From Vannielia litorea (GTDB lineage Bacteria > Pseudomonadota > Alphaproteobacteria > Rhodobacterales > Rhodobacteraceae), in NCBI RefSeq assembly GCF_019801175.1, contig NZ_JAHVJR010000001.1, positions 2,046,001 through 2,110,000 on the forward strand: DNA of 64,000 nucleotides, read 5' to 3'. Made by a program: the position numbers and the translations under genes. This document shows, piece by piece, positions 51,625 through 61,060 of the stretch. How positions within the stretch are numbered: the first letter of the stretch is position 1; each line of letters starts with the position of its first letter. Below the pieces are notes generated by a model, which saw only the letters and a list, made by a program, of their open reading frames with translations, was not told the origin of the DNA and searched no databases.

Positions 51625-51912
51625 CTAGGGGCAGGTCATCTTGCCCTTGGTCAGGTTGTAGTCGCCGCTGAGCGAGCCAAGCGCCACCTCGCAGCCCGTC
51701 ACCTGTTTCACCGCCATCGCCACGGCAGCCGGATAGGTAAGGCTGTTCGGCCGCCCGAAGTTGGTGCGCACCACCTGAAACTCCGGGTCATCCGCGAAAA
51801 CGTTGAAGGTGTATCCCATTGCCGAGGCCTTGCGGGCCGAATAGCCGCCCAAGTCTTCCTTCACGGTGTTGCAGCCCGTCAGGGCGAGGGAGACGATAAC
51901 CAACCGGCGCAT
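51625..51912 (-). CDS. Small hypothetical lipoprotein
   Basis: A 95-residue protein with a short signal and lipobox (MRRLVIVSLALTGCN, Cys14). The mature part has two further cysteines (VTGCEVALG and KMTCP), possibly a disulfide. No known family is recognised. The start at 51912 places the lipobox correctly. It lies between two small membrane-associated genes on the same strand and may be outer-membrane anchored. Confidence 0.65.
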   Translation of the reverse strand: MRRLVIVSLALTGCNTVKEDLGGYSARKASAMGYTFNVFADDPEFQVVRTNFGRPNSLTYPAAVAMAVKQVTGCEVALGSLSGDYNLTKGKMTCP

Positions 51913-51955
51913 GGCCCCAGCCTGCGCCGCAGAGGGTTAACAAAGCCCTAACGGC

Positions 51956-52141
51956 TCAGATCTCGCGGACCTCGCGGCTCTCCTTCCGCCGTCCGGGCAG
52001 CCAGACCCCCAGCAAAACCAGCAGGGCCAGCACGAAGACGATCGCCGCCAGCCACGCAAGCCCGGTGAACAGCAAGAACAGCGCGCCCGCCACCGCCATC
52101 GCGGCAAGGGCATAGAGGATCACTTTGGCACGGCTGGGCAT
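51956..52141 (-). CDS. Small hypothetical membrane protein
   Basis: A 61-residue protein with two hydrophobic helices (VILYALAAMAVAGALFLLF and LAAIVFVLALLVLLGVWLP) and a charged C-terminus (GRRKESREVREI). AGGAG lies upstream of the ATG on the minus strand. The function is unknown. It is 43 nt upstream of the lipoprotein gene and could share its transcript. Confidence 0.6.
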   Translation of the reverse strand: MPSRAKVILYALAAMAVAGALFLLFTGLAWLAAIVFVLALLVLLGVWLPGRRKESREVREI

Positions 52142-52829
52142 CTCGCAGGCTCCTTTGCTGGGTCGCCATGAAAACGCCCCGGCGCCCGCCCCGGTTCCGC
52201 CCGGCCCGCGCGCCGGCCAGCCCCAAAACGCAGAAGGCGCCGCGGCAGAGGTCTCCCCCCGACGCAGCGCCTTCCTGAACAGGCCGGCCTCGCGGCCTTT
52301 CTGTTCGCATGCAACCAGCCTCGCGGCCCCTGCATGAGCGGGATCAACCCTCGCGGGCCGTCCCCCCTCCGGTCACGGCTTGCGCCCTGCCCGGCCAACG
52401 CGCTGGCTTGCCCCCGCCTTCCCGGCGCCGCCTCTATGAGACTTTGCCGTTTCGGCCAGTGGCGGCTCTTGCGAACCCGGTGCTCTCAACACGACCCGGC
52501 CTTGGATGGCCCGCTCGGGCGCCCCGTCGCCTCGGCCGCTCCAGCCCCGAAGGCCCTCGCGCCCCGCTCCGGGTCTTGCGACCCCTTGCGTTAACAAAAC
52601 CGTCACACTTCAGGCCTGAGTCGGGCAAGGCAAATTTAGGTCCGATGCGGAATTTCTTGGGGATAAACCTCTGGAATGACTTGTGAATAACCTGTGACTC
52701 GCGCCAAATCCGCCCGCAAAGCCAACCCCTTACCCCCGGCACACACCCGCCAATCTCGCACCCCCCGGATTCCCACGCCGATCAGAGAGTGCTACCGTCC
52801 TGAAAAACCCAACGCCCCGGAGCAGCCCC
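52142..52829. other. 688-nt stretch without a supported gene
   Basis: I find no coding region with plausible start, codon use and family resemblance. From 52150 to about 52590 it is very GC-rich with many short hairpins (for example AACAGGCC ... GGCCTTTCTGTT near 52276-52303). From about 52595 to 52700 it becomes AT-richer and could hold the promoter of the entericidin-like gene. I see no match to SRP RNA, 6S RNA or tmRNA landmarks. Confidence 0.5.
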
Positions 52830-52946
52830 ATGAAACGCACCACCCTCGCCCTTGTTGTCCTCACCCTCCTCTCGGCCTGCGAAACCGTAAAGGGAGTCGG
52901 GAGAGACGTTACGAACACGGCGGACGCTGTGCAGAACGCGTTTTGA
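52830..52946 (+). CDS. Entericidin A/B-family small lipoprotein
   Basis: A 38-residue lipoprotein precursor: MKRTTLALVVLTLLSACETV followed by KGVGRDVTNTADAVQNAF. The lipobox LSAC and the CxTVKGVGxD mature start are characteristic of entericidins, small amphipathic envelope lipoproteins that act as toxin/antidote-like bacteriolytic factors in stationary phase of E. coli. Here only one copy is present, so no pair can be named. CCCCGGAGCAG precedes the ATG. The AT-rich HEPN-like gene starts 6 nt after its stop and may be co-transcribed. Confidence 0.8.
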   Translation: MKRTTLALVVLTLLSACETVKGVGRDVTNTADAVQNAF

Positions 52947-52952
52947 GCGGGA

Positions 52953-53507
52953 ATGGCCGTCAGTAAGTTAACTATTTCGTCAGAGTTGCCAGAGCAGTTT
53001 GTTTATGAACTCGGCGTCTATCTGCAAACGTGTGCGCACATTGAGCTAACCGCATGTTCGTTGATCTGCTCATTAGAGCATCTGAAACCGGAAGATGAGG
53101 GGTTTACCCCGCGTTTTTTTGAACTGAGAAAACTGAAACTAGGCGATCTAATTAAAACTCTTGGAAAAGCGGCGACATCGCTCCCCAAAGATGATTACGT
53201 TGGCTTGAAGGACATTACTCGGTGGTTTCAAGATAACCAAATCTATAGGCACATGGCAGCACATGGTGCATTCCAATGGTTGGAAGACGAAAAGAAACTT
53301 CGCATTCACTATGTGCACAAGCGGAAATTAAACAAGAAAACTGTTTACGAACCGGAAACCAGGTTGGTTGAGAGGAAAGATGTACTTTCCATGGTAAACG
53401 ATGCCGACAGGCTGCTTCGTATTCTTACTGGTCTCGACATGAGGATTATCTCAGGAGACTTAATCTTAACACAAGCAGAGCCGAATGAAGACTTACTGCA
53501 AGAATAG
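52953..53507 (+). CDS. AT-rich hypothetical protein with HEPN-like motif
   Basis: A 184-residue helical protein from a distinctly AT-rich stretch (sampled lines near 38-47% GC, against well over 60% around it). Residues 96-110 read QIYRHMAAHGAFQWL, with Arg99 and His104 in the RxxxxH arrangement followed by a Gly, as in HEPN domains, which include many RNases of toxin and defence systems. Without a search this is only a motif-level inference. The ATG at 52953 follows a GCGGGA and lies 6 nt after the entericidin-like stop. The base composition and lack of neighbours of similar composition suggest horizontal transfer. Confidence 0.65.
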   Translation: MAVSKLTISSELPEQFVYELGVYLQTCAHIELTACSLICSLEHLKPEDEGFTPRFFELRKLKLGDLIKTLGKAATSLPKDDYVGLKDITRWFQDNQIYRHMAAHGAFQWLEDEKKLRIHYVHKRKLNKKTVYEPETRLVERKDVLSMVNDADRLLRILTGLDMRIISGDLILTQAEPNEDLLQE

Positions 53508-53517
53508 TTGCCGCCAA

Positions 53518-53754
53518 TTACTCCGCCGCCACCCCCGGCGCATCCTTCGCCAGCAACCCGGCCACAGAGATATCCTCGTCGAGCCCCTCCCAGTGCAGCC
53601 CGAACGGCGAAATCTTCACCGCCGCACGCTCCTCCGCACTGGCCCCAAGCAACCGGGGAAACCAGGCCAATGGCACCCCAATGGTGCGCCCGTCCTGAAG
53701 CCCCACCCACATTGCGTCGTCGTCAAATCGCACGTCAACCGCCGAAATGCTCAT
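53518..53754 (-). CDS. DUF2442 domain protein
   Basis: A 78-residue protein, MSISAVDVRFDDDAMWVGLQ then GRTIGVPLAWFPRLLGAS and a typical WEGLDEDISVAGLL end, matching the DUF2442 pattern. The family commonly occurs as a two-gene unit with DUF4160, as here, and is often noted as a toxin-antitoxin-like pair, although a toxic activity is not established. The start at 53754 lies inside the 3' end of the DUF4160 gene (20-nt overlap). It is convergent with the HEPN-like gene, 10 nt apart. Confidence 0.85.
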   Translation of the reverse strand: MSISAVDVRFDDDAMWVGLQDGRTIGVPLAWFPRLLGASAEERAAVKISPFGLHWEGLDEDISVAGLLAKDAPGVAAE

Positions 53755-53980
53755 GCCATGCCTCCGTGATCCTTTCCCGGTTCTCACCCACGATCCCGGC
53801 CAAACGGCGCAGCGTGCGGGCATCGAACCCTACTGCGCGCTCCAGCCGAACCACAGGCTCAACCCAGAACTTCGCTTCCGACCGATCCTTCATCACGTGG
53901 ATGTGCACCGGCTCACGCGGGTCTCCCTCGTTGGAATAGAAGAAGAAGCGGAACCCCTCGTGGCGAAAGACCGTCGGCAT
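53735..53980 (-). CDS. DUF4160 domain protein
   Basis: An 81-residue protein with the DUF4160 hallmark: MPTVFRHEGFRFFFYSNEGD and EPVHIHVMKDRSEAKFWVEP, where the HIHV segment is strongly conserved. The function is unknown. It is the first gene of the overlapping DUF4160-DUF2442 pair, a mobile two-gene cassette spread sporadically in bacteria. The ATG at 53980 is followed by the conserved N-terminus; the ribosome binding site is weak. Confidence 0.87.
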   Translation of the reverse strand: MPTVFRHEGFRFFFYSNEGDPREPVHIHVMKDRSEAKFWVEPVVRLERAVGFDARTLRRLAGIVGENRERITEAWHEHFGG

Positions 53981-54096
53981 GTGGGGAGGTTAGTGCAGGG
54001 GAGATTGGCTGTCACCTGCGCAATGATCTACGGCGTGGGCACGCAGTTTTCTACGAAAACCGCTTCCGCCCACCCGCTCTAAAAAATGGCCAGCCT

Positions 54097-55896
<1,800 letters not shown>

Positions 55897-56299
55897 CCGG
55901 CTCATATGCTGGGGTTTCAGCCCCCCGTCAAGCGGCGCCGCAAGGGTGGGTGCGCCCTTGTGAACGGGGCTTTGGCCGCTCTGGCCCACACCGCCGCCCC
56001 GGCGGGCCGGACCCAGCGCCTGACCTCACGCCAACCAATGCTCCGCGCCTCGGCGCCACCCCGTCCACCCACCGACCGTCACAGGCGTGCGCCTCACACC
56101 GCCTCACGCGGGTTTGCGCCCACTGTTTCCACGCCGCGCACAATCTATTGGCCCCGCCGCGGGCCATGCCACAAGACATGCCCAATTGAATTTTAACCGT
56201 TTTCGGGCCATCCTTTGCCCATCACGCGCCCGTGCAGCCGGAGAGACATCAGGCACATGCGGCCCGGCATGACCATGTGAGAGAACGAGGCAAGAGCAG
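55897..56299. other. 403-nt divergent intergenic region between lepA and the secreted protein gene
   Basis: No coding region is supported here. It is GC-rich up to about 56180 and then contains AATTGAATTTTAACCG (56185-56200), an AT-rich element that could belong to the promoter of the secreted protein gene. I see no recognisable riboswitch or small RNA. Confidence 0.5.
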
Positions 56300-56617
56300 A
56301 TGAAAACCGTTTCCACGATGATTCTTTGTGCGGCCATGGCGCTGCCCGCCGCCACCTTCACCGCCACCCCGGCCCAGGCCAAGGTGCTCGAACGCGCCTG
56401 CAACAAATCCGACCGCGGCGCATCCCGCTCGCTCTGCTCCTGCATCCAGCGGGTGGCCGATTTCGAGCTCACCCGCTCCGAGCAAAAGAAGGGCGCGAAG
56501 TTCTTCAAGAACCCGCAGTTGGCGCAGGATACCCGGCAGTCCGACCGGAGCGACAACGAGATCTTCTGGCGGAAGTGGAAGAAGTTCGGCTCCAGCGCCG
56601 CCGCGTCCTGCTCCTGA
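56300..56617 (+). CDS. Small secreted protein, four cysteines
   Basis: A 105-residue protein with a cleavable signal peptide (MKTVSTMILCAAMALPAATF, cleavage expected after TPAQA). The mature part is about 77 residues and basic, with cysteines in RACNKS, SLCSCIQ and the C-terminal AASCS, so disulfides in the periplasm are likely. The ELTRSEQKKGAKFFKNPQ helix is conserved-looking, but I cannot name the family. GAGGCAAGAG precedes the ATG. It is convergent with the phosphatase gene with no gap between stops. Confidence 0.72.
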   Translation: MKTVSTMILCAAMALPAATFTATPAQAKVLERACNKSDRGASRSLCSCIQRVADFELTRSEQKKGAKFFKNPQLAQDTRQSDRSDNEIFWRKWKKFGSSAAASCS

Positions 56618-57070
56618 TCAGCGTTTGAGGCCGGCGACCAGCGCGTCGCAGGTCTCGGCCACCATATCCACCACAGCGTCGAAGCCGCCCTCGAAATGGG
56701 GATCGGGCACCTCTTCGCGCGTGCTCGGCCCGTGGCTCAAGAACAGCGTGACAGGCGTGGTGCTGCCCGCAGGCCGGAGCGCCTCGATATCCGCAAGGTT
56801 CTGCCGGTCCATCGCGTAGATCGCATCGAACCGGCCAAAGTTTGCGGCCTCGAACTGCTGCGCGCGCAGGTGGCTCAGGTCGTAGCCCGCCGCCTTCGCC
56901 GCCGCCTGCATCCGCCGGTCGGGCGGCTCGCCCACATGCCACGCCCCGGTGCCCGCGCCTTCCACATGCACGTCGAGCCCCGCCTCCCGCGCCTTCTCCT
57001 CAAAGATGCCATGGGCGGTGGGCGAGCGGCAGATGTCGCCGAGGCAGACAAAGATCACGCGATGGGTCAT
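56618..57070 (-). CDS. Low-molecular-weight protein-tyrosine phosphatase
   Basis: A 150-residue LMW-PTP. The active-site loop near residues 8-17 is VCLGDICRSP, the CX5RS signature with Asp where Asn is normal. The general-acid Asp lies in EVPDPHFEGG near the C-terminus. Targets may be tyrosine kinases for exopolysaccharide, but none are nearby. I take the ATG at 57070 (MTHRVIFVCLG); an ATG three codons upstream is possible. It is divergent from cobB with a 30-nt gap. Confidence 0.92.
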   Translation of the reverse strand: MTHRVIFVCLGDICRSPTAHGIFEEKAREAGLDVHVEGAGTGAWHVGEPPDRRMQAAAKAAGYDLSHLRAQQFEAANFGRFDAIYAMDRQNLADIEALRPAGSTTPVTLFLSHGPSTREEVPDPHFEGGFDAVVDMVAETCDALVAGLKR

Positions 57071-57100
57071 GCTGCCCATCGGTAATGCAGCGGAGCGCGA

Positions 57101-57790
57101 ATGACCATCGAGACCATCACCATCCTCACCGGCGCGGGCATCTCTGCCGAGAGCGGCATCGCCACGTTTCGCGATCCGGGCGGCATCTGGGCGCAGTATG
57201 ATATCGAGGATGTCGCCACCCCCGAGGCTTTCGCCCGCAATCCCGAGCTGGTGCTCGATTTCTACAACATGCGCCGGGAAAAAGTGAGAAAAGCCAAGCC
57301 AAACGCCGCGCATCACGCGCTCGGAAGGTTGCAAAAGTCCTATCCCGGCACGGTGCATATCATCACCCAGAACGTCGATAACCTGCATGAAAAGGGCGGT
57401 GCGGAGGTGATCCACATGCACGGGGCGCATCACACCGCGCTCTGTGCCGCCTGCGGCGCGCGCTGGCCCGCCCCGCCCGCCATGGCACTGCATGATCCAT
57501 GCCCCGAGTGCCGCCAGCCCGCCACCCGGCCCGATGTCGTCTGGTTCGGTGAGGTGCCTTATCATATGGAGCGCATCGGCGAGATCCTCCAGAGAACCGA
57601 TCTCTTCGTCTCCATCGGCACCTCCGGCGCGGTCTACCCGGCGGCGGGCTTCGTCCGCCTCGCCCGCGCCGCCGGGGCCGAGGCGCTGGAACTCAACCTC
57701 GAGCCCTCCGAGATCACCCCGCTCTTCACCGAGTCCCGCCACGGCCCCGCCACCGAACTGGTGCCCGCCTGGGTCGACGGCCTCCTGTAA
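57101..57790 (+). CDS. cobB: NAD-dependent protein deacylase (sirtuin)
   Basis: A 229-residue class III sirtuin. The NAD-binding GAGISAESGIATFRDPGGIW is at residues 11-30, TQNVDNLHEKGG and VIHMHG (catalytic His) follow, and four zinc cysteines occur as CAACG and CPEC. Tyr55 and Arg58 (FYNMRR) are the pair that favours negatively charged acyl groups, so desuccinylation as well as deacetylation is likely. The ATG at 57101 has GGAG 6 nt upstream. The nitroreductase gene follows after 60 nt. Confidence 0.94.
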   Translation: MTIETITILTGAGISAESGIATFRDPGGIWAQYDIEDVATPEAFARNPELVLDFYNMRREKVRKAKPNAAHHALGRLQKSYPGTVHIITQNVDNLHEKGGAEVIHMHGAHHTALCAACGARWPAPPAMALHDPCPECRQPATRPDVVWFGEVPYHMERIGEILQRTDLFVSIGTSGAVYPAAGFVRLARAAGAEALELNLEPSEITPLFTESRHGPATELVPAWVDGLL

Positions 57791-57850
57791 GGCGGGGCTT
57801 GTCCCGCCCTCACTCTCGCCGCAAACTCCGCGCCAAGGAGGCCCCCAGAC

Positions 57851-58546
57851 ATGTTTTCCAAAGACAAGCTCGATTTCGAGCCCATTCCCCTGCCTGACCG
57901 CGCCGAACTGAGTGACGCCGAGAACCTCGCCGCCGTCCGCGCCTTTCTGGCCACGATGGAAAAGCGCCATACCGTACGCGAGTTCTCAGACCGCCCGGTG
58001 GATCGCGCGGTGATCGAGGCCGCCGTGGCCGCCGCAGGCCGCGCGCCTTCCGGCGCCAACCACCAGCCCTGGCACTTTGCAGCCATCTCCGGCCCCAAGG
58101 CCAAGGCCGCCATCCGGGCGGCGGCGGAGAAGGAAGAAGAGGCCTTCTACGCGGGTGGCGGCGGCGATGAATGGCTGAAGGCGCTCGAGCCGATGGGCAC
58201 CGATGCTGCCAAGCCGCATCTCGATATCGCGCCCTGGCTCATTGTCATCTTCGCCCAGCGTTGGGGCGAGTTCGATGACGGCACCCGCTACAAAAACTAC
58301 TACGTCCCCGAGAGCGTCGGCATCGCCACCGGCTTTCTAATCGCCGCACTGCATCACGCCGGGCTGGTCGCGCTCACGCACACGCCCAACCCGATGAAAT
58401 TCCTCAACGATCTGCTGGGGCGGCCCGCTTCGGAGAAGCCGGTGATGATCCTCGCCGTAGGCCACCCGGCCGAGGATGCGACGGTGCCGAAAGCGGCCAA
58501 GATCAAAAAGCCGCTTTCGGAGATCATGTCGGTGATCGAGGGCTGA
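57851..58546 (+). CDS. Nitroreductase-family flavoprotein
   Basis: A 231-residue FMN-dependent oxidoreductase of the nitroreductase superfamily. It has the RHTVREFSDRPVD FMN-binding start, APSGANHQPWHF, and the late segment VGIATGFLIAALHHAGLVALTHTPNP. It resembles the BluB/iodotyrosine-deiodinase-like branch, but I cannot define the substrate. AAGGAGG precedes the ATG by about 9 nt. It is on the same strand as cobB and convergent with the copper-chaperone gene, 6 nt apart. Confidence 0.87.
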   Translation: MFSKDKLDFEPIPLPDRAELSDAENLAAVRAFLATMEKRHTVREFSDRPVDRAVIEAAVAAAGRAPSGANHQPWHFAAISGPKAKAAIRAAAEKEEEAFYAGGGGDEWLKALEPMGTDAAKPHLDIAPWLIVIFAQRWGEFDDGTRYKNYYVPESVGIATGFLIAALHHAGLVALTHTPNPMKFLNDLLGRPASEKPVMILAVGHPAEDATVPKAAKIKKPLSEIMSVIEG

Positions 58547-58552
58547 GCGGCC

Positions 58553-59029
58553 TCAGTTCCCGTGGCCTGAATGGTCCATCTCGCCGTGGTCCATCGCCCC
58601 GGGCATCCGCTCATTGTCCACCGGGATCTCCACCACCATCTCCCCGGCCTGCTCGAAGGTGAGCGTCACCGTCACCGTGGCGCCCTGCTCCAGCGGGCCG
58701 GTCAGCCCCATCATCATCACGTGGTCGCCGCCCCGTGCCAGCATGTGATGGCCCCCGGCGGGCACGGCAAAACCCTCCTCGACCTCCATCATCTTCATCA
58801 CGCCGTCGCCCATGTCCTTGTGGGTGTGCAACTCCACCCGCGCGGCAACCTCCGAGGCGGCAGCAATCAACCGGTCATCCTCGGCGCCAGTGTTTATGAT
58901 CTCCATGAAAGCCGCGCCCGACTTGGCCGAGGGGCTGGCGGCGCGGGCATAAGCGTCGACGATCTTGATTTCAGCGAAAGCGGGCGAGGCCACCACGAGG
59001 GCGGCAAGGGTCATGGCTTTGAGGTTCAT
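58553..59029 (-). CDS. Periplasmic copper chaperone PCu(A)C
   Basis: A 158-residue periplasmic copper chaperone that supplies copper to cytochrome oxidase. A signal peptide (MNLKAMTLAALVVASPAFA) is followed by the PCuAC domain with VELHTHKDMGDGVMKMM, AGGHHMLARGGDHVMMM (the H(M)...HxM copper ligands), and a His/Met-rich tail (MDHGEMDHSGHGN) that adds metal-binding capacity. The ATG at 59029 fits the signal peptide. It follows a small secreted Cys-containing protein on the same strand by 40 nt, probably in one unit. No Sco homologue is seen nearby. Confidence 0.93.
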   Translation of the reverse strand: MNLKAMTLAALVVASPAFAEIKIVDAYARAASPSAKSGAAFMEIINTGAEDDRLIAAASEVAARVELHTHKDMGDGVMKMMEVEEGFAVPAGGHHMLARGGDHVMMMGLTGPLEQGATVTVTLTFEQAGEMVVEIPVDNERMPGAMDHGEMDHSGHGN

Positions 59030-59069
59030 CTGTCTGTGTCCTGTCTTGAGTTTGTGTCTTGGGAGAAAC

Positions 59070-59411
59070 TCAAGCCAGCGGCGGCCCCCGCGCCTCGAAC
59101 ACGGCCCGCGCCAGCCGAGCCACGGCCACAGGGGCCGCAGCAGGCTCCACCGGCCCCAGCGCACGCGCCACAGGCACCACCGCCGGGGGCGGCACATGGG
59201 CTTCCACCATCGCTGTGAGCCCGTCGGGGCACAGATGCGGGGCGCTCACCGGGTTGCCCTCGGCGTCCACATGCACCACCTGTGTGCCGAATCCGGTGCA
59301 GAGCACCATCTGCATGGCCGCCGGAGCTTCGCCCCGCGCCACCGCAAGCGCCTGCCCTGCCAGCAGCAGAACCGCCAGCATCAACCCGGATATGACACGC
59401 CTCACCATCAT
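59070..59411 (-). CDS. Hypothetical exported protein (DUF2946-like)
   Basis: A 113-residue protein with an N-terminal signal or anchor (MMVRRVISGLMLAVLLLAGQ). A short conserved central motif has VLCTGFGTQVVHVDAEG and SAPHLCPDGL, and a Pro/Ala-rich C-terminus follows. The two cysteines and nearby His resemble DUF2946-type proteins that occur beside copper genes; the PCu(A)C gene follows by 40 nt, which supports a role in copper handling. The start is either of two adjacent ATGs (59411 or 59408). Confidence 0.68.
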   Translation of the reverse strand: MMVRRVISGLMLAVLLLAGQALAVARGEAPAAMQMVLCTGFGTQVVHVDAEGNPVSAPHLCPDGLTAMVEAHVPPPAVVPVARALGPVEPAAAPVAVARLARAVFEARGPPLA

Positions 59412-59477
59412 CGCGCGCAGCCTAGCCACGCGCCCGGCTGCCGCAAGGTGCCAATTTGAAGCGCCCGCACCCTGCTG

Positions 59478-59519
59478 GCAAAAACAAAGCAACCCCGCGC
59501 GGCGTTTCCACCGGCGGGG
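59478..59519 (-). terminator. Rho-independent terminator of rpmB
   Basis: On the minus strand CCCCGC and GCGGGG (plus-strand arms 59493-59498 and 59514-59519) close a GC-rich loop and are followed by TTGCTTTGTTTTT. It lies about 25 nt after the rpmB stop. Confidence 0.65.
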
Positions 59520-59543
59520 CGCAAGATCTGCATTCGCAAAGGA

Positions 59544-59831
59544 TCAGGCGGCAGCCTGGGCCTTCTCGATATCTTTCTTGATCTTCAGGGCCTTGGCCGA
59601 GAGATCGTCGGCCTTCGCCTTGGCAAGGAAGGCATCCAGACCGCCGCGGTGATCCACGGTGCGCAGGGCGTGGTTCGACACCTTCAGCTTGAAGGGGCGG
59701 CCCAGCGTGTCGGAGATCAGCGTCACATCCTGCAGGTTGGGCAGAAAGCGACGGCGGGTTTTGTTGTTGGCGTGGCTGACGTTGTTGCCAGTCATCGGGC
59801 CTTTGCCGGTCAGTTCGCAGACGCGAGACAT
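59544..59831 (-). CDS. rpmB: 50S ribosomal protein L28
   Basis: A 95-residue L28 starting MSRVCELTGKGPMTGNNVSH and containing HANNKTRRRFLPNLQ and VSNHALRTVDHRGGLDAFL. These are the standard family landmarks for alphaproteobacteria. It has a single N-terminal cysteine and no zinc pairs. The ATG at 59831 replaces a longer open frame. It is followed by its own terminator, so it is a single-gene unit, and it lies about 95 nt from the DUF2235 gene on the same strand. Confidence 0.96.
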   Translation of the reverse strand: MSRVCELTGKGPMTGNNVSHANNKTRRRFLPNLQDVTLISDTLGRPFKLKVSNHALRTVDHRGGLDAFLAKAKADDLSAKALKIKKDIEKAQAAA

Positions 59832-59926
59832 GGTTTCATCCTCGTGCTCAAATGAGAGAGGCGCCACCCTTTGCCGGGGGCGCCCCGAATTTCGTTTCGT
59901 GCGTTTAGGGGCAAAGCCGGGAGGCG

Positions 59927-61060
59927 TCAAGCCTCGTCAGGCGGGCTTGGGGGCAGTTCCTGCGATTCCGCCCTCTTTTCCTTGCGCTTTTCCACCGACG
60001 GCCCCGGCCCGCCCGAGCCGGGCGCGGCCATCAGCGGCGCATCGGGGCGGGCCGTGGGGTGGTAGGATTCGCTCGGGTCTTCCATGATCACCCGCGACCG
60101 GCGGGAGAGAAACAGCTTACCCCAGCCCATGAACCGCCCGATCGAGGGGGCGTTCACATCCTGCGGAAATTCCGCTGCCCAGCCCTCGGGCAGCGGCAGC
60201 CCGCAATCCGCCAGCCGCCCCAGCATCCACACCAGCGAGATATTGGCCAGCGGCCGCGCCTTGAGAAAGGGCGTGATATGCCCGCCCACGTCGCCGTGGC
60301 TGCCCCTGAACCACACCTGCTCCAGCCGCTCCCCCGGCCAGCCCTCCCGGCTCTGCCACATCACCGGGGCGTAGGCCTGCCGCGTCTCGTCCAGCGCCAA
60401 CGCGTGAAAGCCGTTCTTCACCACCGCGCCAAGGTTGTGGTTGTGAAAGGCATGCGCATCGTTGGTGAACCGCCAGAGCACCGGCAGCCGCACGCCAAGG
60501 CTCTTCACAGTGTCCCAGCAGCCCACCGCCTCGATCCGCACGTCATTGTGGCAATAGGCCAGCCGGAAGCGCAGCGCCGCCTCGCTGCCACCGCCCGCGC
60601 GATAGTGCCGCCAAACCTGCCGGATGCCCCGCACAGTGGCATTGTCGCGCTTCAGCAGGCCCACGGTGTCGATACAGCCCGCAAGGCTGCGCACCGCATA
60701 GGCCCCGCGCGAATAGCCGATCAGGTATATCCGGTCGCCGGGCCGGTAGCGGCTGGCCAGAAAGCCATAGGCCCGCTGGATCTGCCGATTGATTCCCCGG
60801 CCCGCCACCACATCGCCCGTGCTCTTCCAGTCGCGCCACTGGATGCCCGGCTCGTAATGCACCGAGAGCCGCCCGCCCCGCGCCGCCCGCCTGAGCAGCT
60901 TGAAGGTCAGGCCCGCGTTGGTCTCGTGCTTGTTCCGCAGGCTCGACATGGTGCCATCGAGCACCACCACATGGCACACTGGCTCCCGCGTGGTCGGGCG
61001 CGGCGTGTTTCGTTCACGCCGTCCCGGCCAGAAGGAGCCAATCAGCTCACGAAGCGTCAC
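59927..61060 (-). CDS. DUF2235 domain protein (Tle1-like phospholipase fold)
   Basis: A 377-residue protein of the DUF2235 alpha/beta-hydrolase family, which includes the Tle1 phospholipase effectors. It has VVLDGTMSSLRNK near residue 32 (the conserved start, normally DGTxN), the nucleophile elbow GYSRGAYAVRSLAG near residue 114, and WFRGSHGDVGG supplying the late Asp/His. The C-terminus is a low-complexity charged tail. No signal peptide or secretion genes are near, so an intracellular lipid hydrolase is as likely as a secreted effector. The GTG start at 61060 overlaps the CoxL-like gene by 14 nt, which suggests coupling. Confidence 0.85.
   Translation of the reverse strand: MTLRELIGSFWPGRRERNTPRPTTREPVCHVVVLDGTMSSLRNKHETNAGLTFKLLRRAARGGRLSVHYEPGIQWRDWKSTGDVVAGRGINRQIQRAYGFLASRYRPGDRIYLIGYSRGAYAVRSLAGCIDTVGLLKRDNATVRGIRQVWRHYRAGGGSEAALRFRLAYCHNDVRIEAVGCWDTVKSLGVRLPVLWRFTNDAHAFHNHNLGAVVKNGFHALALDETRQAYAPVMWQSREGWPGERLEQVWFRGSHGDVGGHITPFLKARPLANISLVWMLGRLADCGLPLPEGWAAEFPQDVNAPSIGRFMGWGKLFLSRRSRVIMEDPSESYHPTARPDAPLMAAPGSGGPGPSVEKRKEKRAESQELPPSPPDEA

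Noticed and set aside
52682..52690. TGTGAATAA, an exact match to the DnaA-box consensus in an AT-rich segment
   Set aside because: Only one box is present, with no cluster of further boxes and no origin-linked genes nearby, so a replication origin is not supported.
57791..57808. GGCGGG/CCCGCC hairpin just after cobB
   Set aside because: No T-run follows, so a terminator is not supported.
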